A stretch of 64,000 nucleotides of DNA, taken from contig JBDTSP010000007.1 in the NCBI GenBank assembly GCA_039931065.1, forward strand, positions 1 through 64,000, given 5' to 3'. The DNA comes from CADEED01 sp039931065. Its GTDB lineage: Bacteria; Pseudomonadota; Gammaproteobacteria; Steroidobacterales; Steroidobacteraceae. The stretch's first letter is position 1. Every line of letters begins with the position of its first letter. Made by a program: the position numbers and the translations under genes. Below the pieces are notes generated by a model that was given only the letters and a program-made list of their open reading frames with translations, did not search any database and had not been told where the DNA came from. Below are positions 58,954 to 64,000 of this stretch, piece by piece.

Positions 58954-61338
58954 TCAGCGCGAATCGCGCGCCGCGATTCCCGCGGGCGAAGGCGGCCGGC
59001 GCGTTCTTGCCGCGATCAAGGTCAGCGCGAGTGCCGCCAGCAACCACAGGTCCATCGCGCCGCCGCCGCCGCCGCCACCACCGCCGGGAGGCGGGGGCGC
59101 GACGTCGTCGTTCGTGATCGTGCCGGTGCCGCTGGCCTTCGCAATCGTGGCGGCGCCCGGCGCGCTCAGGGTCACGCTGAAGGTTTCAGTCGGCTCGACC
59201 GTCGTGTCGCCATTCACCGTGACGTTTATGGTCTTCGTTGTCTGCCCGGCCGCGAAGGTGAGCGTGCCACTGGCGGCGGTGTAGTCGCTGCCCGCAGTCG
59301 CGCTCAGGTCGGCGGTTGCATAGTTCACCGTGACAGGTACAGCAGCGGCGGCGGAAAGAGTGACGGTGAACAACGCCGTCGCCGTACCCGCGTTGCCTTC
59401 GTTGCCGCTGACATCATCGATGCTCAGCGTCGGCAGCGGCGGCGGTGGCGCAACATCATCATTCGTGATCGTCGCCGTGCCCTGCGCCTTCGTAATCGTG
59501 GCACCACTCGGCGCGCTGAGATTCACGACCAGCGTTTCATTCGCTTCGACCGTGGTGTCGCCGGTGATGGAAACCGTCAACGTCTTCGTGATCTGGCCGA
59601 CCGAGAAATTGAGCGTGCCGCTGGTGGCGGTGTAGTCGGAGCCGGCCGTGGCGGTTGCATCGGCTGTCGCGTAGTTCACGGAAACCGCGGTGGTCGCGGC
59701 AACCGAGAGACTCACGGTGAAGGTCGCGTTCGTCGTACCCGCATTGCCTTCATTCAGGCTCACGTCGTCGATGCTGATGGTCGGCGTCGGCGGGGCGCCC
59801 GCCAATGCAACACAGGGCGAATACTCCGACACCTCGAACGCGCTCGCGATCGAGCGTGAGTCTTCCGCGAGCCGGCGCGTCTGCGCGGTGACGACCGGGA
59901 AAGCCGCCGCGTTGATCGCGAAGCCCAAGTCCTTGTCGAAAGCCACATTGCCGTCCGGAGCAGCCGTTGCAGCCACGGTGGTCAGATACCGCTCGCCCTC
60001 GCCGTAACCGGATGGGTGGCAGATCGCATTCATGTACAGGCGAATCTCGACCTGCGCATTCGCCTTGGTATTGAGCGTGCCCTGGATGCGCGTGGTGGAA
60101 CCCGTGATGGCGGACGTGATCACCGGGTAGTTGAGCCTGTCATTCGGGCCCGTGTCCGCGTCTCCCACGTCGTTCGCGGCGTGACCCAGCGGTGACAGAT
60201 CGACACCCAAACCGACGTTGTTGTACGACCGTCCCGCGACATCGACGAGCGCGGTGTCTCCCACCAGCACACCGGCGCCTGCGTTATTGGCCACGCCCGG
60301 GCCGGGCACGCCGATCTGGCCGAATGGCGCGGCCACCGAGCCGATGCTCTCGCCGTGAAAATACGCGCCGTTACCCTGGTTGCCGAGCGCGCGTCCATCG
60401 ACGCCGATGCCGATGTAGTTGTTCACGGCCTGGGTGCCGATGCCCATGGTATCGATGCCTTCGCCGGCATTCGCGGCGATGACGTTGTCAAATAGATAGA
60501 CGAAGCCGCCGAATCCGCCCGGTCCCACCGCACCGTTCGGTCCGATGTTGATCCCATCGCCGCCGTTGCCGAGCGCGACAGTGCCCGACGCGTCGGTGCC
60601 GATGTACGCATTTCGCACGGTGCCGTAGGCCGACCGATCCACGTCGAGCGAATCCATCTGGATTCCCGCGCCCACGTTTCCGGAGATCACATTGCGATAG
60701 GCGGGGAAGGGCGTGGTGTTGCCGCCGAAATCCGGCGGCGGGTCGCCGATCATGACCTGCGCGTGGGTCCCGAGATTGATGCCGAACCCGTTGCCGCGCG
60801 CCTGCGTGCCGGTCGGGTCGGTGCCGATATAACAACCCGTGATCGTCAGGTAGCCCGGGAAGCTGTTTGGGGTGGTCGGTCCCACGATGCTGATGGCGCC
60901 ACCGCTGAATCGATTGATCACGAGCCCGCGAATCGTGGCGTTCGGAATACCAGCACCCTGAACAGTGCCTTGATTGGTGAACCCGACCGCGCCCACACCC
61001 GCGAGACTGCCGTCGATCTCGATGGTGAGAATCGCATCGCTGCCGATCGCGAGTGTGTTGGCGCGCGAACCCGGCTGCGTGTAACCGTCGACGATCACGT
61101 CCTTGAGCGGCACCGGCGCGGTGAGCTGGATCGTGTGCACGCCGGCGCCGGGAATGTTGAAGATCACGGTGTTGTCGTGTAAGGGCGAGGAGACCGCCGC
61201 GGCATCCGCGACGGCCGCGCGCAACGAGCCGGCGCCGCTGTCGTTGGTGTTGGTCACGGTGAACGTGGCCGCGCGCGAAGGCGTGGAAACGGCCAGCGGC
61301 AGGGCTAGCATCAGGATAACGACGAAGATCTTCTTCAC
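58954..61338 (-). CDS. Secreted beta-helix/Calx-beta protein with GlyGly-CTERM-like anchor
   Basis: 794 aa from GTG 61338 (MKKIFVVILMLALPLAVSTP, with GGAG upstream); the longer frame to 61449 lacks a signal-like start. Residues ~20-440 are a parallel beta-helix of NosD/CSLREA type (FTVTNTNDSGAGSLRAAVAD, ATIRGLVINRFSGGAISI, YIGTDPTGTQARGNGFGI). Two Calx-beta domains follow, each with SIDDVS.NEGNAGT, NYATAD.SATAGSDYTA and TITNDD. The C-terminus is a nine-glycine run, then MDLWLLAALALTLIAARTRR, the Gly-span-Arg signal of GlyGly-CTERM proteins that are processed by rhombosortase and handled by type II secretion. Adhesin-like surface protein. Confidence 0.88.
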   Translation of the reverse strand: MKKIFVVILMLALPLAVSTPSRAATFTVTNTNDSGAGSLRAAVADAAAVSSPLHDNTVIFNIPGAGVHTIQLTAPVPLKDVIVDGYTQPGSRANTLAIGSDAILTIEIDGSLAGVGAVGFTNQGTVQGAGIPNATIRGLVINRFSGGAISIVGPTTPNSFPGYLTITGCYIGTDPTGTQARGNGFGINLGTHAQVMIGDPPPDFGGNTTPFPAYRNVISGNVGAGIQMDSLDVDRSAYGTVRNAYIGTDASGTVALGNGGDGINIGPNGAVGPGGFGGFVYLFDNVIAANAGEGIDTMGIGTQAVNNYIGIGVDGRALGNQGNGAYFHGESIGSVAAPFGQIGVPGPGVANNAGAGVLVGDTALVDVAGRSYNNVGLGVDLSPLGHAANDVGDADTGPNDRLNYPVITSAITGSTTRIQGTLNTKANAQVEIRLYMNAICHPSGYGEGERYLTTVAATAAPDGNVAFDKDLGFAINAAAFPVVTAQTRRLAEDSRSIASAFEVSEYSPCVALAGAPPTPTISIDDVSLNEGNAGTTNATFTVSLSVAATTAVSVNYATADATATAGSDYTATSGTLNFSVGQITKTLTVSITGDTTVEANETLVVNLSAPSGATITKAQGTATITNDDVAPPPPLPTLSIDDVSGNEGNAGTATALFTVTLSAAAAVPVTVNYATADLSATAGSDYTAASGTLTFAAGQTTKTINVTVNGDTTVEPTETFSVTLSAPGAATIAKASGTGTITNDDVAPPPPGGGGGGGGGAMDLWLLAALALTLIAARTRRPPSPAGIAARDSR

Positions 61339-61482
61339 GGGTGCTCCAGGGCATGCGCAGGGAAATGGCTGCGTCATCCATGGATACGAAGAAAGATGCT
61401 CTGCCTGGACAACCGACTGTCCGTGCGCCGAAGAAAAACCGTATCTCACGGTACCCCCTTCGGTTATGACAGGAGATTTGAC

Positions 61483-62064
61483 ATGTTGACCCGAACTGCG
61501 CTGATGACCGCCCTGTTCGCCGCCGCCACGCTGTCAGGCTGCTCGCAGCAGAAGTCTGCCGACGTGACCGCAGATGCGCCCGCGCCGGCCGCCGCTTCTG
61601 CGGGACCGACGGACGACCCGTGCCAACTCGTCAGCGACGGCGAGATGAAGCAGTCGTTCGCGGGAGCAGGCCCCGGGAAACGCAATCACAGCGTCGATCA
61701 GTACGGCATCGCGACCTGTTCCTGGGATTCACCGACCAACACGATCGTCGTGCAGATTTTCGCGGCGAAAGGTTCCGCGGCCGACGAAGTCCGCAGCCGC
61801 ATGGATGGTTACGTCGACCCCATCAATCCGGGCGCCCGTGCACAGGTTCAATACGTGACGATCGCGGGCCTGGGCGATGAGGCAACCGTATCCGCGGTGA
61901 AAGCCGACGCAGCGAAGGGAATTCTCAGCGACGGTGCGGTGCTCGGCGTCCGCCATGGCAAACGCATGGCGATCCTGTTCGCGCAAAACCTCGTCGACGG
62001 TGACACGGCTGTCACGATCAAGGCGTTGCAGCAGCTGGGTGAGAACGCGGCTGCGCGACTCTGA
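61483..62064 (+). CDS. Small lipoprotein of unknown function
   Basis: 193 aa. Lipoprotein signal MLTRTALMTALFAAATLSGC with lipobox LSGC, then a Gln/Ala-rich linker. The mature domain contains DPCQLVSDGEMKQSFAGAGPG and GIATCSWDSPTN, a cysteine pair and spacing like DUF3558-type lipoproteins. AGGAG lies 8 nt before ATG 61483; the frame extends upstream to 61396 but the ribosome site decides. It is divergent from the Calx-beta gene and convergent with the kinase gene (10 nt between the stops). Probably anchored in the outer membrane. Confidence 0.85.
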   Translation: MLTRTALMTALFAAATLSGCSQQKSADVTADAPAPAAASAGPTDDPCQLVSDGEMKQSFAGAGPGKRNHSVDQYGIATCSWDSPTNTIVVQIFAAKGSAADEVRSRMDGYVDPINPGARAQVQYVTIAGLGDEATVSAVKADAAKGILSDGAVLGVRHGKRMAILFAQNLVDGDTAVTIKALQQLGENAAARL

Positions 62065-62074
62065 GCGCAGTTGA

Positions 62075-64000
62075 CTAGTTAGCCGCGCCCGCGAGGCGCG
62101 CCGCCAACGCCGCGAACGGCCGGCGATACTGCTGGCCCAGCTCGCCATTGGCGGCGTAAATCGCCTGGGCTTTCGCGAGCAGCGCGCGACTGCCTTCGAG
62201 GTCGCCGGCCCGCAGCTTGCAGTCGGCAAGGGCAATCTGGCTTTCCGCGAGGCGCGGACTGAATTCGTACTGCGGCTGCAGCAGCGCGAGTGCGCGCTCG
62301 AGATGGGGCAGGCCGTCCCTGGGCCGATCCGAGAGCATCAGTGCGCGGCCCAGATCGGACTGCAGTTCCAGCTCTTCGTTGAGATCGCGAATGTTGTCGG
62401 GTTGCGCGAGGAATTTCGCCAGCACGGCGTCGAGCGGCGCCACCGCCTGATTGGGCTGGCCAAGTAAGGTCAGCACACGCGCATGCTGGATGCTGGCAAT
62501 CGTCCAGGGCGAATCGTAGGTCCCGGCATGTGCCGCATCCGCTTTCATGACCGCCGTGAATAAGGCATCCGCTTCGTCCGGTTTGCCGACGCTGATCAAT
62601 ACGTGTCCGAGGCGAACGTTCGCCTTGTGTGCCTTCAAAGTATTGGCGCCGATGATGTCGGTCATCATCTTCGCCGCCTGACGAGCGTGCGCTTCTGCTT
62701 CTCTCGTCTCACCGCGCATCGCGGCGAGTTCGCCGGCGATGAAATGCGGCAGGATCTGCCGCTGCGGCGATCCCTTGGCGGCCAGCTCGAGTCCATGTTT
62801 CGAAGCCGCGCCGGCTTCCTTGATCCGGCCGGACTGCATCAAGGCATCGGCAAGATATTCGTAACTCGCCACGAGGTAGTCAGGCACAGCGTTGGACGAA
62901 GGCATTTCCAGTACCCTGATGCCCGAGCGCATGAGCGCAATGGCCTCGTCATAGCGATTCTGGCTCGCGATGACCTTGCCGCGGCGCACGCGGGCGAGAC
63001 CGGTCTCCGGATCGTTGGCGCCGTATTGCCGGCGGAAAAGATCCTCCCCCATCTGCAACTCTTTCGCGGCATCCGCCCACTGCTTGCGTGCCGCATAAGC
63101 GGCCGATAGATCGCCGTGCCCTAGCGCGAGCGTACGCGGATAGGATGTCGGATCGGCAAGCTTCGCCTTCATCGCGCGTTCGAGGTAGTCCACGGCGGCC
63201 AAGGTGTTGTCGGCGCGCAGTTCGCGCCAGCCGAGTTCGCTCAGCACCATGCTGTATTCAGCCGTGTTGGAGAAGCCATCGGCCAGTAATTTTTCCGCCT
63301 CGAGCAAAGGAGCCAATGCGCCTTCGTTGTCGCCTTGCTGCTTCAGCGCGACTGAGTACGACGTCAGCAACCACCCACGCACCTTGCGGTACTCGGGTGC
63401 ATTGGAACTTCCGAGCGCCTTGAGTCCTGCCTGGGCGAATTCGGCACTCGCCTTCGGATCCTTGCCCTGCTGCATGATCGCCAGCTCGTGGTAGATATCC
63501 GCCTGCTCGGGCTCGCGGCCTGGAACTTCCTTGAGCAAGGCGATGTACTCGAGTGCGTGCCGGTCGTATTCGGCGGAGCGCGATTCACCGAGCATCCGCA
63601 GGATGACCTTGAACATCTCCCGCTGCAGGTCGTGGTTGTCCTTGAACTCGATCGGGACGCGATCCGCACCGGCTTCGAGCAACTGCAGGGCGTTCTTTTC
63701 CCGCGCCTTGGCGGCGTTCTCCTGGTACAGCGTGTTCGTCTGGAAGATGCGCACCAGGAATTGCTTGACCGCATCCGACGTGGCGGCTGCGGCGACCGCA
63801 CGCTGCTCGCTTTCACGGGCTTTCCTGGCCTGCCAGGAGGTTGCGAGAATTCCGAAGGTGAGCGCGAGCACGACGATCGCTGCCGAGCCCACCGCGACTC
63901 TGTGACGCGAGACGAATCGGCGTGAGGCTTCCCAAAGGCTTTCCGGCCGCGCCAGAATCGCGCGGTTTTCGAGAAAATGTTCGACATCGACCGCCAGCGC
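62075..64000 (-). CDS. Ser/Thr protein kinase with TPR domain, C-terminal part (5' truncated by window)
   Basis: The frame is open to the right edge. The first visible residues ALAVDVEHFLENRAILARPE and WEASRRFVSRHRVAV are the usual linker between the kinase domain and the membrane span in Ser/Thr kinase-TPR proteins. One transmembrane segment follows (VGSAAIVVLALTFGILATSW), then a coiled segment (ARESEQRAVAAAATSDAVKQ). About 550 residues of TPR-like helices follow (LGDGDLSAAYAARKQWADAA-type units, SAEFAQAGLKALGSS, LPHLERALALLQPQYEFSPR). The kinase catalytic part would lie at >64000. The TPR domain would be periplasmic and sense proteins or peptides. The GTG at 63892 is internal, not the start. 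Confidence 0.85.
   Translation of the reverse strand, partial: ALAVDVEHFLENRAILARPESLWEASRRFVSRHRVAVGSAAIVVLALTFGILATSWQARKARESEQRAVAAAATSDAVKQFLVRIFQTNTLYQENAAKAREKNALQLLEAGADRVPIEFKDNHDLQREMFKVILRMLGESRSAEYDRHALEYIALLKEVPGREPEQADIYHELAIMQQGKDPKASAEFAQAGLKALGSSNAPEYRKVRGWLLTSYSVALKQQGDNEGALAPLLEAEKLLADGFSNTAEYSMVLSELGWRELRADNTLAAVDYLERAMKAKLADPTSYPRTLALGHGDLSAAYAARKQWADAAKELQMGEDLFRRQYGANDPETGLARVRRGKVIASQNRYDEAIALMRSGIRVLEMPSSNAVPDYLVASYEYLADALMQSGRIKEAGAASKHGLELAAKGSPQRQILPHFIAGELAAMRGETREAEAHARQAAKMMTDIIGANTLKAHKANVRLGHVLISVGKPDEADALFTAVMKADAAHAGTYDSPWTIASIQHARVLTLLGQPNQAVAPLDAVLAKFLAQPDNIRDLNEELELQSDLGRALMLSDRPRDGLPHLERALALLQPQYEFSPRLAESQIALADCKLRAGDLEGSRALLAKAQAIYAANGELGQQYRRPFAALAARLAGAAN

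Overview
The window is GC-rich bacterial DNA with tightly packed genes. It looks like an environmental gammaproteobacterium of the Xanthomonadales/Nevskiales/Steroidobacter kind. That placement is inferred from three things: the NRPS style, the GntR-ABC-Yip1-MacAB operon layout and the TPR-bearing Ser/Thr kinase. No tRNA, rRNA, CRISPR array or complete insertion sequence was recognised.

Region 1 (1-28098, all + strand) is the 3' part of a nonribosomal peptide cluster. A giant NRPS enters from the left edge and carries five modules: A(partial)-T, C-A*-T, C-A-T, dual E/C-like C-A-T, C-A-T. It has no terminal thioesterase. The second-module A domain is a relic that has lost its catalytic core. 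Hand-read specificity pockets suggest Val, none, Glx-like, Pro and beta-Ala-like. Downstream lie a free thioesterase, a chitin-synthase-like membrane glycosyltransferase, a second GT-A glycosyltransferase, a stand-alone condensation-domain protein with a TubC-type N-terminal docking domain, and a SAM methyltransferase. Then comes a seven-gene regulator/transport operon (GntR, ABC ATPase, permease, Yip1-like, MacA-like, MacB-like ATPase, MacB-like permease) and an Sfp/EntD-type phosphopantetheinyl transferase. The acidic NRPS tail and the docking domain of the free C protein suggest that the peptide is handed over in trans to an unknown amine.

Region 2 (28100-36120) is an accessory stretch of visibly lower GC. 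It holds orphan small genes, an SpvB/Rhs-type secreted protein truncated at its C-terminus, an AbrB-type antitoxin with a Doc toxin, a DUF6933-like protein and a HigBA pair whose toxin gene is frameshifted. A 90-nt structured repeat lies before and after the rhs gene, and a diverged fragment lies after higA.

Region 3 (36200-47570) is chromosomal background: an AsmA-like/GT51 transglycosylase fusion, a secreted protein of unknown function, a peroxiredoxin/DsbA-like pair, a cupin divergent from a quinol nitric oxide reductase, a DUF72 protein, a small membrane protein, an MFS exporter and a secreted GH43-CBM32-FN3 enzyme.

Region 4 (47643-54690) is a complete paralogous copy of the seven-gene operon of region 1, down to the promoter and a 12-bp operator-like palindrome. 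Copy A is embedded in the NRPS cluster; copy B has no biosynthetic neighbours.

Region 5 (55031-64000) is mostly cell-envelope and secreted genes: an exported protein, a probable seven-bladed lectin-like propeller with a Cys-repeat tail, an alpha/beta hydrolase, a Calx-beta protein with a GlyGly-CTERM-like tail, a lipoprotein, and the C-terminal part of a Ser/Thr kinase-TPR protein running off the right edge.
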